Assembly: GCF_932274485.2 (NCBI RefSeq)
Contig: NC_065884.2
Location: forward strand, 57,164,546-57,228,545
Reading direction: 5' to 3'
DNA: 64,000 bases
Origin: Patella vulgata
Lineage: Eukaryota > Mollusca > Gastropoda > Patellidae
Below are positions 22,601-34,058 of the stretch, in pieces. A program made the position numbers and the translations under genes. A model generated the notes under the pieces. That model did not search any database, had not been told where the DNA came from, and saw only the letters and a list, made by a program, of their open reading frames with translations. The first letter of the stretch is position 1. Each line of letters opens with the position of its first letter.

Positions 22601-23587
22601 TAAATACGGTGTTTGTGGGTGGTGGGTGGGAGTGTATAGAATATTTATTTCTTTCGTCACTTTTTTGTGTATAGTGGGGGCGGTATTAATGGCGTTATGG
22701 GTGACAGGTTGTCAAAGTTAGCGATATAAATAAGGCTATATTAGTTTATTTTTCTACTTTAAACTCCTGGCCTGGAATAACAGGTAAACGGGTTTTTACA
22801 TTTACGTAGTAGTCAATGTGGTCTGCACCCAATTGTTCAAATTATTTCCCTTGATATTTCGAAGGTGAAGGCTGGCAGCGGACAATCATTCTTGTCTAGT
22901 GACTATGATGCCTGTCACTTTGTATTGGCTACGAAAGAGTGTTAACCAAAATAATCGCCATCATTACTAGACTCTATCACACAGACATTTTTGTTAACGG
23001 GAATTGCGCGTATTCAAATGTGACCTGGAAGGCAGAGACTACAACAACTTCCTAGGCGAAAAGTAGAAAAGTCGAAAGTCGAAAAGTCGACAGTGCGACA
23101 GATCATAGGTCGCTAATAGCGCAGTGTGTTAATTTCCTAATTTCTACTTTTCGAGTTGCATTTTGGCTAGTATAGCGTGTTGGCGCCTTCTTACTGAAAT
23201 CAATAAATACAAAATTATGACTAAGTCGAAAGTCGACAAGACGGTATACAAGCCAAAATGCAAGTCGAAAAGTAGAAATTAAGAAAAAACGGGGGGGGGG
23301 GCGCTATTATCGCGGTGTGTTATTTCTTAATTTCCTATTTTCGAGTTGATTTTGGCTTGTATACCGTCTTGTCGCCTCACATTTTGTCGTAACTTCTACT
23401 TTTCGACTTTTCGACTTTCGTGTTCTGAAGAGGCGAAAAGTAGAAATTATGAATTGTAGTTATAGGCTTCCATAGTTACCCGATCAATTGTAAACTTTTT
23501 GTCCTCATGCCCCCTTGGCGTGGTTATCTACAGACACCAGTATTGTATCAATCGGAATCGTCATTATTTTCCAGAACCTATTTCAGT

Positions 23588-23640
23588 AATAAAAGATCCA
23601 TTATGTAAGAGCTAAATCTGCCTATATTGCAGGTATTTAT
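23588..23640 (-). mobile_element. MITE A end fragment
   Basis: AAAAGATCCATTATGTAAGA then GCTAAATCTGCCTATATTGC is the reverse complement of the MITE A 3' end. Confidence 0.7.
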
Positions 23641-23668
23641 TCTATATAAATTATGTTATATAAATTAT

Positions 23669-24300
23669 TAAAGGGGCATTACGTATGGTTTAATGGTCGA
23701 GAGCGAGACATTAAGTAATATATTGATACTGCACGAGGCGTTAGCCGAGTGTTGTTTCAATATATTACGCAATGTCTTTAGCTGGAGACCATTAAACAGC
23801 TTTAAATACAGACACTATCCCGCACGTGCTTTTCAATTAAATATGCCACGCGAGTCCAATATTTCATCTAGTATAGATAATTTACGATTGGCAAGTTGCC
23901 CATACATTATTGGAAATCATGGTATGCCAATATAAAAGGATGACGTCACGTCTGTATTTTAAGCAAGCTTAGATTACGTGCTGACAGTTCTGAAAATTTT
24001 AGTCAAATTCCTTCACTCTGAACCGAGGTATTAGCGATTCAATTTTAGGTTAACCTCGATCGTCATTAGTAACGTTAGTAGTACGATAATAAACAAAGTC
24101 TCGATTATCCAGTTTTACTTTAAATTATTCATCGTAAAATTTATTCAAGTCCACTTTATATCGCAGGCTAACGATGGCACCGAGGGTTGATTATGGTCTG
24201 AATAATAATAATTAATGTCTAATTAACAATTTAGATAATATTTCGGGCCTAAAAAAGACTTGCAATAGGCAGATTTAGCTCTTAGATAATGCATGTTTAA
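23669..24300 (+). mobile_element. MITE A copy with about 275-bp insertion
   Basis: Begins TTAAAGGGGCATTACG. After foreign DNA it resumes near 23967 with GATTACGTGCTGACAGTTCT, CGATAATAAACAAAGTCTCG and GGTTGATTATGGTCTG, ending GATAATGCATGTTTAA. Confidence 0.78.
23689..23965. mobile_element. Palindrome-bearing insert inside MITE A
   Basis: GTTTAATGGTC...GTAATATATTGATAC (23689-23733) pairs with TTTCAATATATTAC...GACCATTAAAC (23757-23799), around a CACGAGGCGTTAGCCGAG loop. Farther right, AAATACAGAC and GTCTGTATTTT are also complementary, so two small inverted elements may be joined. Confidence 0.65.
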
Positions 24301-24354
24301 TTTATTCACATGACAAGTCCATATTTAACTCTTTAGAACATCGAATGGATTGGA

Positions 24355-24445
24355 ACACGATCGGCATTTAATAATCTAATTTCAAAATGGACAATCGAGA
24401 CTTTGTTTAGTATCGAAACAAAGGTAGCAATGACAATCGAGACTA
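24355..24445 (-). mobile_element. MITE A middle fragment, reversed
   Basis: GGACAATCGAGACTTTGTTT AGTATCG is the reverse complement of the MITE A centre, adjacent to a + strand copy. Confidence 0.55.
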
Positions 24446-26090
24446 CGCTACTCTTACAAAACTCTATAAAACAGTCATAACTTTGCTCTGAAGAAAGTAA
24501 TTTGACTGAAGAAAAAAGGAAATAAAAACAGAAATAAGATTTTCCTACTAAGTAACCCTATTTTTTGTGACCACGTGTTATATATTTATTATTATTTTCC
24601 CGCCCTGACATCCGTTTAAATAAGCGTATACCCGTGTACTGGTTGGCAAGCACGTAAACGTAAACCCTAACAGTTAGAATTCGCCGCGATGTGGGAAAAA
24701 ATTCCCGTATACCTATCATCATTAACATGTTTGGTACAGAAAGGTAGGATGTTAAAACCCAATTTCATATCGCCTTGACACGTCATTAAATAAATGTAAG
24801 TATCGTATATATTTGAATTATTTATACATCAAATTTATTATGCACAATAAGGTCATTTGGACACTGAATGAATATATATAAATGACGATAAATGACATAA
24901 CTTACGGTGGATTTCATCTCTTCATCACGGACTATACGGGGAAATCAACCCACGTTAAAATCCATACTAAAACCGTTTAACTACATCTGCGAGTATATAA
25001 TGTTGAAATATGTGATTTAGTAGAATACGATGGGATATACTGTACATCATATCTTTATATATATTGTATAATACACCTACTATAAGTCTACTCTTATTTA
25101 TAAATGTATATAAATATATGTATCTATTTACACAACACATCAAGTTATCACTACACAGCCGACGGAACATGAGGCATGCTTGAAACTAATTCCAGCACAA
25201 GCTGTGGTGTTCAGTGATTATTATTTTTAGAAACAGGAATAATCTGAGTACGGTACATGTCTAAACGACAAAAGCATGGAACTGGTACATTATATACACG
25301 GTATCGATGTGATTCAAAATGGAGTATGGGTAACAATGAAGGGTTTGGCGTCTGCCAATAAACGTTAGTCAATACAAGGAATAATGCTCCCTATTCGATC
25401 CCGGATAGGTAAAAGTATTCGCCCTGTTTCTCCCAGCTCTCGAAAGGGATATAGCAATCATACCCAGAGTCTTAGGGCGAGAAATGGACATGAAGTTACG
25501 GTAAGATATTTTATTTTTACAATTTCGTCTGATTAGACTATCTTTCAAATGTTAAAAATTCTATCTCTTACGAAATGACGAGATTGAAATTCTACGACAG
25601 TATTTCGCAATTCTTACAGTTTCAATGCTGTCGATTCAAACTGCTCTATTCTTTCACGGTATACAGAAGGCGAGATTTAATTTAAGTCGGGACTTTCTGT
25701 TTCCAAAAATATTCTTAGATGTTGAATTTCATTGTCGCCTATCTCAACTAACTGCTAAATTTATATGCTTGAATATCCGTACCAGGCATTCTCAATTGTT
25801 AGCTATAACAGGAAGACTGTAGGTTATGGCCAGGTTAATTCGTTCATAAAAGTAACAAACTAAATGAATAAATAAATAGGTTATGTTATCCATGTCTATT
25901 GATATACAAATATTAATACTGTTTATTATGACGAACAGGTGTTTCATCAATTTAAAATAGAATTGGGACAATCGAACAAATCCTTGAAATCATTCATGCA
26001 TAAGTTTTTTTTGTATTTTCTATATTAAAATGGCTAGACTTCTGTATATTTCATATTAAAATGTGTCGAACGGTGCCTTGTAATCATTCA
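24446..26090. other. No gene seen
   Basis: About 1.6 kb of AT-rich DNA with no recognisable exon or repeat. GAAAGGTAGGATGTTAAAAC at about 24740 also occurs at 3471, at the start of the first tandem unit there. Confidence 0.5.
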
Positions 26091-26119
26091 TGCACACGTT
26101 TTCGGATATTTTGTTTTAT

Positions 26120-26450
26120 TAAAATGACTAGACTTCTGCACCTTTATGTTAAAATGACTTCTGTGTATCATTATGTTAAAATGACTTCTGTGTACCTTTA
26201 TGTTAAAATGACTTCTGTGTATCGTTATTTAAAAATGACTTCTGTGTATCTTTATGTTAAAATGACTTCTGTGTATCTTTATGTTAAAATGAATTCTGTG
26301 TATCTTTATGTTAAAATGACTTGGTATCGTTATTTAAAAATGACTTCTGGGTATATTTATGTTAAAGTGACCTCTGTGTATCTTTATGTTAGAGTGACTT
26401 CTGTGTATGTTTATATTAAATGATTTCTGTGTGTGTTTTTGTATTAAAAT
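26120..26450. repeat. 27-bp minisatellite
   Basis: About eleven units of TTATGTTAAAATGACTTCTG plus TGTATCT. Because 27 is a multiple of three, it leaves a long spurious open frame repeating VKMTSVYLY. Confidence 0.95.
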
Positions 26451-26514
26451 GACTAGCTGTGTCGAAGGAATATTTGCAATCATTCATGCACGTTTTTTTT
26501 TTGTGTATTTTATA

Positions 26515-27027
26515 TTAAAGTAGCCAAGTCTTTAACTCAATATCACCCAAAGTCTTCGATATTGAAACACGACTTATTTGTCAATTTAAATCAACATTGA
26601 TGTTGTGATCTTACCGGGAAAAGATGGGCTTCTGATATCAACTACTTAAGACAAAATGAACATGTTACCATTGGTACGCGAATTGTGTACCATAATGCGT
26701 TTCAGCGCCATTTGTAACAAGGGACTCGAAGAATGAGGCTAGACATATTCCACAAGTCATGTGAAACGCTGACCTCATATTCTTATCTGAAGAGCATGTA
26801 CAATAAATGCTATCGGTGTACGACTGGAATAACCAGACACTAGAGATTGCCATTCGATTGAGACTTCTGACTTATTTCGCCGAACATAACTGATTAGAAA
26901 TTAGAGTAAAAACGGAAACGATTGAATGTAAATCAGCTTATATACATTCATATTGCATTATTAAATGCGTTGCAACCCATTTATGTCAATCTCTAGGTCC
27001 CAAATATTAGCGATTTAGCTCCTTTAA
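26515..27027 (+). mobile_element. MITE B copy 1 (TTAA-flanked)
   Basis: Starts TTAAAGTAGCCAAGTC and ends GATTTAGCTCCTTTAA, an imperfect 16-bp inverted pair inside TTAA. The body matches 30915-31432 throughout (for example CTTACCGGGAAAAGATGGGC and GATTGCCATTCGATTGAGAC). No coding capacity. Confidence 0.85.
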
Positions 27028-27231
27028 ACTGACCAGACTAGAACCCCCCCTCCCCCTTTGCGGTAACAATTTCCGATTCATATTATATTTTCTTGCTATT
27101 TTACTAATACGGTGATCGCATTGAAAATGTCTAGGGTTGTTGGCTTGTAACTTTTGACCGTGTCTATGTGTGTTATACTTCATCCAGTTATCAAGTAGAA
27201 TCTTTACTGACATCTTCAAACTAGCAGTTGT

Positions 27232-27249
27232 ACGACCCCCCCCCCCCCT
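27232..27249. repeat. Poly-C run
   Basis: A long C homopolymer between MITE B and the LINE. Confidence 0.9.
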
Positions 27250-27279
27250 CTTAAGAAAGATAATTTAGAACCAAATTAA

Positions 27280-28487
27280 CTTAAAAACCTTTAGTCGGCA
27301 TGGAATCATCCTTTTCTCTCAAAAATATTGGAGAAGGCTGTTAATCTTAGACTTCGAGAACATTTATCGTCCAATTCTCTATTTGATGAATTTCATTCCG
27401 CGTATAGACAAAATCATAGTACAGAAACATCATTACTTAGGCTGGTTAGTGATATACGTTGCGCTGTAGATTGCGAAAAAGGTGGTTTCTCTGGTATTAC
27501 TTGATTTATTCGCGGCGTTTGATACTAATGACCATGATATTATGACGAAAAACCTCGAGTTCCAACATGGTATTCAAGGACCTTGACTGAAATGGTTTGC
27601 CCCATACCTAAACAATCGAAATCATTGCCGTTATCATTGTAAATGCTACGTCGGATACTGTTGAATTACATTGGGAGTTCCCCAAGGATTGGTGCTAGGA
27701 CCTGTTCTATTTATTCTCTTCATACTATCAGCCAACATAGCCTATAACATCATTCTTATGCAGACGACACTCCGATTATCAACAGTTTTTAACCATGTAA
27801 ATTTGATCAATCTTGTCAACGTACATCAAAATGCACCCAAACTTTAAAAAGCTGGACGTCTACAAATGTTGAAATTAGACGATGGCAAACCAGAAGCTAT
27901 CATGATTGGATCAAAGTATCCACTATCCAAATTTGATATATCTACTTTGAAATAGCTGAAATTAAACCAGCCAACAAAGTTAAACATCTTGGTGTTTACA
28001 TCTCGTATCTAAGGACCCGGCCCCTGGTTCGATCGCTCGTGTTATCAAGACTGCATGGGCTAATGAAGTAGCCTATTATCTGGTATATCCCACAAACTGA
28101 TATCATAACTCCAAACTGTTCAAAATACTGCAGCTCGAATACCCAGGAACTCGCATATCAAACCGGCACTCAAAGAACTTCATTTGGCTACCCATTAAAT
28201 CAGGATTCGATTTTAAGCTCTTGTGCTTTGCGTTTAGGGGTTTCCATGGAAACGGGCCTCCCTATCTATTAGATCTGTTATCACCATCTTTTCCTGGACG
28301 TGTACTTCGTTCTCAACAAGAACACTTTCTTCTAATTCAAAAATATAAACCCAAATCATTTGGATACAGATTGTTTGTTCACATTGTATCTGTTCTGTGG
28401 ACTTTGTTACCCCTTAACATTAAACTACCATCCAGCCTAGAAACCAAATTAAAATCTCATCTATTCATGGCCTATTATGGCACCTAG
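27280..28487 (+). pseudogene. Decayed L2/CR1-like LINE, reverse transcriptase to 3' end
   Basis: Non-LTR retrotransposon ORF2 remnant, split by several frame shifts and stops. Visible blocks in order: PFLSKILEKAV (27321 on), FHSAYRQNHSTETSLLRLVS, AAFDTNDHDI (motif A, 27512-27540), GVPQGLVLGPVLFILF (about 27677), SYADDTP with the catalytic YADD at 27757-27768, then the C-terminal FRGFHGNGPPYLLDLL ... FGYRLF ... LWTLLPLNIKLPSSLET. This order is typical of L2/CR1-group elements. The 5' half, including the endonuclease, is absent, as expected for 5' truncation. Confidence 0.88.
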
Positions 28488-28569
28488 ACTGTGGTAGCGT
28501 CTTGTGCATGCATAATGACATAGAACTTGAGCAGTATTAATGTACATATTATTATTAAGATTAGATCGT

Positions 28570-28690
28570 GTCGCCGATTTCCGGGTAAAATTTCCCCCAT
28601 AGTATACTGTATATAAACGAAGGACCTATACCCGCCCTAATTAGCCCAGTCGGAGCAGAACAGCGGGGCGTTAAACCCCATTATTTCTTC
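28570..28690 (+). mobile_element. S2 SINE 3' fragment
   Basis: GGGTAAAATTTCCCCCATAG, then AATTAGCCCAGTCGGAGCAG and GGCGTTAAACCCCATTATTT. The head is absent. Confidence 0.8.
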
Positions 28691-28707
28691 GTTCTTTTTT
28701 CTTTGCG

Positions 28708-28944
28708 TTGTTGGCAGACATGTCAAGAAATACACGAGAAAACACTATAATTACCGTTTCACATGCATCTACAAATCGTTTCACTTATGTTTGGTTAAGT
28801 GATGGTACCAATGTAAAAACTCAGATGAAAAGATTTACTTATATGATAAAAGGAAATAATGTTTCATTTGTGTGCATGCCATGTATCTTTGGTTTCGCTG
28901 GTTATACCAAGACGTCAGTATATGATCGAGTTAATCGAGACTAA
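28708..28944 (+). other. Open frame of 78 codons, unknown
   Basis: Preceded by a strong pyrimidine tract and CAG (TTTTTTCTTTGCGTTGTTGG then CAG). The frame reads TNRFTYVWLSDGTNVKTQ with later FVCMPCIFGFAGY, loosely Ig-like in its W and C placement. It ends at a stop at 28942. It could be a decayed exon or chance; I do not recognise a family. Confidence 0.15.
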
Positions 28945-29092
28945 ACACACCAACCTTGTCATAAGGACACAGAACACCAAAACATTCCTGCACTGTTGTT
29001 GTTGTTCTTAGTGTTGAACATCCGCTTTCACCGAATGCAATATCGCAGAAAAGTTGTCTTATTTTCATTTTCTTTATTATCTTAACGCACGC

Positions 29093-29156
29093 GCAGGGGT
29101 CTTTCCTGTGGGAGGAAACCGAAGTATCTGGAGTAAACCCACATACGCTTGGTTAG
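29093..29156 (-). mobile_element. S1 SINE fragment
   Basis: CGCGCAGGGGTCTTTCCTGT then GGGAGGAAACCGAAG is the S1 central domain alone. Confidence 0.75.
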
Positions 29157-29340
29157 TGCCTCTATTTATTGTCTTTTTCCCCCTTTGCCCATTTTACATG
29201 GCGATTTGTGTGGATGTTTGAATTTACCAGGTTTATGATTTTGATGGGTAAAGATAATATAGATAAGAGGTTGATTACGTTGAAATGTAGAACGGGGATC
29301 AACATGTAATAGATAATGCCACATGCTTACTCCGCACTAC

Positions 29341-29612
29341 AGAGAATGAGAGAAATGGGGTTTAACGTCGACTCGACACAAACTAGGTCATTTCGGGACT
29401 AACATATGGTTCAATTTTATTTCAATAATTCGCTTGCGCGTAGAGGTCTTTAGCAGTGGGAGGAAACCGGAGGATCCGGAGAAAACCCACGAGGTTGGAC
29501 AGGCGACCCTACTCCTTATCACGTACAACCGGGAAATCGAAACCATACCAGTTGACTCAATGACAGACTTTATGGTACAGCGCGCACGTTCTAACCATTC
29601 AGCCATCCAACC
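29341..29612 (-). mobile_element. S1 SINE, full length with short tail
   Basis: A GAGAGAAATGGGGTTTAACG start, a complete body, and a head ending CTAACCATTCAGCCATCCAA. The tail is only a few GA units. Confidence 0.9.
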
Positions 29613-30914
29613 ATCATTACAGAAACAGTAGTTACACATACACACACAGTCCAAGTGGCTATTAACCAAATGGACTCTTTACATGACAATATCTCTCACA
29701 GGCATATTTGTATCTCAACTGTTTTGTGAAGAGCAAGCACCCATTGAAACCAGTAGCCAAGAGCATGAAAACTGGTCAGAGTTTAGGGTCGTAAATAATG
29801 CTCTAAAGACACTCCCACTCCCTCACAAATCAGAGCTAATTGATTTTATTTTATTTTATTTTATCAATGATTAGTGGTCTTGAAATAAATCTTTTGCCGC
29901 CTGGCAACACTTGTGCTGTTCATTGATATATACACTCTCTTATAACATAACATCTGCTCTTAAACGTCGACAGGTATTTATTGTTTTGAGCGGTAAAATT
30001 GTAAATATTTGTGGAACCTATTCCAGTAAGTGCCTGTTTTTCGTTATGTATGGTATTACGTTTCTTAAAAATGAGTTCGGTCTGTATTAACATCAGGAAG
30101 TCAATCTTGGCTTGGTTTTTGGTTTTCATTTTACATTATTAGTCTTCTTCATCTAAAAAAAACAATTTGCAAGCTGAATATTTTCTTTAGATTATTTCGA
30201 TATTAACCATAGCTTACCAGGTACCGATTGTTGCGGATATGCAGAGCATTTAGCATATAAGGGTATCCACATCAGAAGGGTACTTTTATGGACGCACCAC
30301 CACCATCACCTTAGATCATTCACATCCTGGAAATCGAGAATGTGTATCATATGTATCAGAATCTGTCTACGTACATATGTATTTAGTTATTTACATATGC
30401 GCTGGTCATTCGAATCAAAGTAATAATGCAAGAATAATATATGCTTCTTGCGTTTTTCCTTTAACGTAAGGCTACATAGCATTTGTTCAAAGCACGGATT
30501 TCAGATTTTCAAAACACGGATTTTTTATCCAGAGGCACGTTCGTGCCTGTAGGCACGTAAACATAGGCTTTGTTTTCTGTGCTCTCTTCTTCTGCTTCAT
30601 CTTCTTCATGTGGGCAGTTCTTTTGTAACCGGAATCGACCGATACGCGGACCAGCCGAAAAAAATAAGGTTTATCCATCAAACTGTCCATGAAACATTAA
30701 TGTTTTTGTATTTGTCGTTTACAACAACTTGTAAACTTGATGATTATTTATATAGACTTATTGTCCTTGAATATTTTATAGAATCTTGTCAAAACTTCAG
30801 TGATGTTATATAGTATAAAGATTTTGCTTTTTATATATCTAAAGATTCACAATTACGACAGCATTTGCAGGGAACAGTGGATTGACTTCAATGTTTTTAG
30901 CCCAGTCCTACACC
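29613..30914. other. No gene seen; (ATTTT)n at 29843-29863
   Basis: AT-rich with a short ATTTT repeat. No domain recognised on either strand. Confidence 0.5.
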
Positions 30915-31432
30915 TTAAAGTAACTAAGTCTCTAACTCAATATCACCCAAAATCTTTGATATTGAAAACACGAATTATTTGTCAGTTTGAATTAACATTG
31001 ATGTTGTGATCTTACCGGGAAAAGATTGGCTTCTGATATCCAATATTTAAGACAAAATAAACATTTTACCATTGGTACACGAATCGTGTACCATAATGCG
31101 TTTCAGTGCCATTTGTAACAAGGGAATCGAAGAACGAGGCTAGACATATTCCACACGTCATGTCAAACGGTGGCGCCATATCCTCATCTGGAGAGCATGC
31201 ACAATAAATGCTATCGGTGTAGACTGGAATAACCAGACCCTAGAGATTGCCATTCGATTGAGACTTCTGGCGTATTTCGCCGAACATAACTGATTAGAAA
31301 TTAGAGTAAAAAACGGAAACGATTGAATCAGTTTATATACATTCATATTACATTATTATATGCGTTGCGACCCTTCTGTGTCAATTTCTATGTCCCAATT
31401 ATTAGCGATTTAGCTCCTTTAAATCCCGTTTC
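30915..31432 (+). mobile_element. MITE B copy 2 (TTAA-flanked)
   Basis: TTAAAGTAACTAAGTC at the left and GATTTAGCTCCTTTAA at the right. Same orientation as copy 1 and a little diverged from it. Confidence 0.85.
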
Positions 31433-31778
31433 ATTTCATTTCATTTTAAAGTTTGCACACAATTAAACACGAACATGTCCAATCTTACTGCATAATCGAT
31501 TCTTTTTAAAATTTGGCAAAAGAATGCAAACGTTGAACAGCCATTTTTTTTCAAATAGTAGATAAACTTTCTTTTGCCGTATGCAACGTGAATATAAAGT
31601 GCTATAGACAAGTCGAGTAGCTTATTTTAGAATAAAAAGACGCATTATTGGGCTTTCTAAATCACATGGAATCTAGCCAAATCTTTATTCGCTTGGTCTA
31701 CTGATAACCGGGGATGATTTTATCCCGTCATTTATATTGCGAAGTTTATTACCAATAATTATTTCGTTTCTCTTTATT
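31433..31778. other. No gene seen
   Basis: Begins with an S2-like TTTCATTTCATTTCATTTTA tail scrap. The rest is unique-looking. Confidence 0.45.
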
Positions 31779-32003
31779 CATAGACGGTGTGGGGCCGCGG
31801 TAATCGAGCATACATGGATCCCGATGTGGTCTGGACGAGAAAAACCGTTGTCTTTTTTTAAAACCCAGTTTTCACATAGACTGTATGGGGCCGCGGTAAT
31901 CGAGCCTACATGGATCCCGGTGGTCTGGACGAGAAAAACCGTTGTCTTTTTTTTAAACCCAGTTTTCACATAGACGGTATGGGGCCGCGGTAATCGAGAC
32001 TAC
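31779..32003. repeat. Tandem repeat, about 95-bp unit, 2.3 copies
   Basis: CATAGACGGTGTGGGGCCGC GGTAATCGAG recurs at 31779, 31875 and 31969, with GGTCTGGACGAGAAAAACCG in the first two units. The units are nearly identical. Confidence 0.92.
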
Positions 32004-32162
32004 TAGAGGTAGTAGCGCTACACGGTTGTATAGACAGTGTGTATCATGATATGGATGAGAAGACAAACTGAGGTCGGCTCTGTAGTGCATAAAATAGTCA
32101 TTGTCAGTTGTTATTTGGATGCTCATTAGGATTTGTTGCGAACGCCAACGAAGTAAATTATA

Positions 32163-32567
32163 TTAAACATAGATTATGCAAGAGCTAAATCTGTCTATTG
32201 CAGGTCTTACTTTAGGTCTGAAATGTTATCTAAATTATTAATTACAGATTAATTAACCTATCCAGACCATAATCAAATCTAGATGGCATCGCTAGCCTGC
32301 GATCTTTAGTGGATTATGAGCCGATTTACTGCATAACTTTCCTTCACGATTTAACGATTAAGTGGATAATCGAGACTATGCTTTTTGTCGTACTGACTTA
32401 AGTAATGATGATCGAGGCTAGGCGGAATTTTCAATCGCTTAGTTCTCGGTTCATAGTGGATCAATTTGAATGGAATTTTCAGCAAATTACCTTTACGTTA
32501 TCTAGTTTTTAACTATTATAGTGAGAACTGCCAACTCTTTATCGAATCTCCCATAATGTATCTTTAA
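32163..32567 (-). mobile_element. MITE A, complete copy (405 bp)
   Basis: Left TTAAACATAGATTATGCAAG and right CCCATAATGTATCTTTAA form the two termini, both closed by TTAA. The whole MITE A body is present without large insertions, so this is the best reference copy. Confidence 0.88.
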
Positions 32568-32649
32568 CATCATCTTTGTTTATCAACTAAAAAAAGTGAT
32601 GTTTGAATGATATAAATACACCATCACTTCCATATCCTAACAAGAACGG

Positions 32650-32951
32650 CGGGGGGGGGGGGGGGAGTGACCTAACGAGTGCGTTTACGATCATAAGGTC
32701 TGGCATTGAGTCAAGTGGCTTAGTTTCGATCCAAAGCTTGCACGTGACAAGGAGTAAGGTAGATTCAAGAGATGTGATTTAGACCCCAGACTAGTACTTG
32801 ACAAGTATATTGAAATAAAATTGAACCATATTATGTTAATCCCGAAGTGACCTAGTTTGTGGCGAGTTGCGAGTGGGCGTTAACCCCTCCCCACCTCTCT
32901 CTCTCTCTCTCTCCCTCCTTCTTGCTCTCTCTCTCTCTCTCTCTCTCTCTG
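32650..32951 (+). mobile_element. S1 SINE, strongly diverged
   Basis: A G15 run replaces the head start. CATTGAGTCAAGTGG and GTGACAAGGAGTA are recognisable, then a shortened middle and GACCTAGTTTGTGGCGAGTT with a long (CT)n tail. Confidence 0.8.
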
Positions 32952-33107
32952 GAAAATATAAATAATTGGATGTGAAAGGCGCAATGAATATTATTCACCT
33001 TAATTATGCATGCCGAAGGACAGACGATCAGATTAATAGTCTACCCAACAATTTATCAGTCCAATATTTCTAAAATACACTTCATCATTATTATATATAT
33101 ACTTAAA

Positions 33108-33381
33108 GTGAGTGGTCGAATGGACTAACCCGTGCACTTTAGATCATAAGGTCTGTCGTTGAGTCAAGTGGCGTTGTTTCCATCCCACACATGTACGTGA
33201 CAAGGAGTAGGGTCATTTGTCCAACCTCGTGGTTTTTCTCCGGGTCCTCCGGTTTTTCCATTTAGCGCGCAAACGAGTTCTGGAAATAAGATTGAACCAA
33301 ATGTTAGTCCTGAAGTGACTTGGTTTGTGTCAACTGGACGTTAATCTCCATTTGCTCTCTCTCTCTCTCTCTCTCTCTCTC
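33108..33381 (+). mobile_element. S1 SINE, nearly full length, diverged
   Basis: AGTGGTCGAATGGACTAACC head, GTACGTGACAAGGAGTAGGG, TCCGGGTCCTCCGGTTTTTC, and a GACGTTAATCTCCATTTGCT end with (CT)n. Confidence 0.88.
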
Positions 33382-34019
33382 GGTACTTGCATGGCAGTCA
33401 GACGATTCACGCAATCACATGATCTGTCATGATGGTGATACAAATTACTTTATTTAGAATATAAAGTTCATTAGAAATCGGATGTAATTCACAGGAATCG
33501 TCAGTATGGTGTCCCTTTAACCTCAAACATCGACATTAGTTGAGTTTACGCTACATAAGTCGTCATATATTGACGTCATGTTGCTAACAAAGATATTTCT
33601 GATACCGGCATTTTATGAAACTTTATTTTGGGATGTTAATAGATACACAGAGGAAATTATATCTAGATTTCTTTCCCGGAGGACACGCTGGGATTAAATC
33701 AAGTGAATGGATTTTGGAATTTGGCTTTTGCGTAATATGTATCCGTTTCATTGCTGTTAGGTGTTAGTTTAAAACGGTGTGTAGTATTTTTTTTTTTTTA
33801 AAGAAACGTATGATTTACGGCATATGGTCTTTTATTAAATCGAATGAGTTATTTACATCCACAAAAATATATACCAATTTATTATATTACTTTCCTCGAT
33901 TGACATGCATTAAATCACGATCGTAGTCAAGACATTTTTGTATAATACAAAAACACAGCACAAGGTATATATAAATATAACTTTTGTAGTTAATTAAAGT
34001 TAATTATATACGTTGATTA

Positions 34020-34023
<4 letters not shown>
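33382..34023. other. No gene seen
   Basis: AT-rich with a poly-T run near 33790. Confidence 0.5.

Positions 34024-34058
<35 letters not shown>

Larger units (their letters stand above)
20950..23480. mobile_element. Composite fold-back element with long inverted arms
   Basis: Left arm 20950-21254 (starts GGTTACCTATGGAAGCC) pairs with right arm 22963-23480 (ends GGCTTCCATAGTTACC). Both arms are packed with AAAAGTCGA / TCGACTTTT motifs. The inner arm ends (GTTAACAAAAATGTCTGTGT, AGTCTAGTAAT) also match. The right arm is about 210 bp longer because it holds an extra internal hairpin and a G-rich run. The 1.7-kb core has no coding capacity and is mostly minisatellite. It resembles fold-back (FB-like) elements in design; the superfamily is unknown. 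Confidence 0.85.

Noticed and set aside
20950-23480. Polinton or retrovirus-like element because of the long terminal repeats
   Set aside because: The repeats are inverted, the core is minisatellite, and no polymerase, integrase or capsid-like coding is present.
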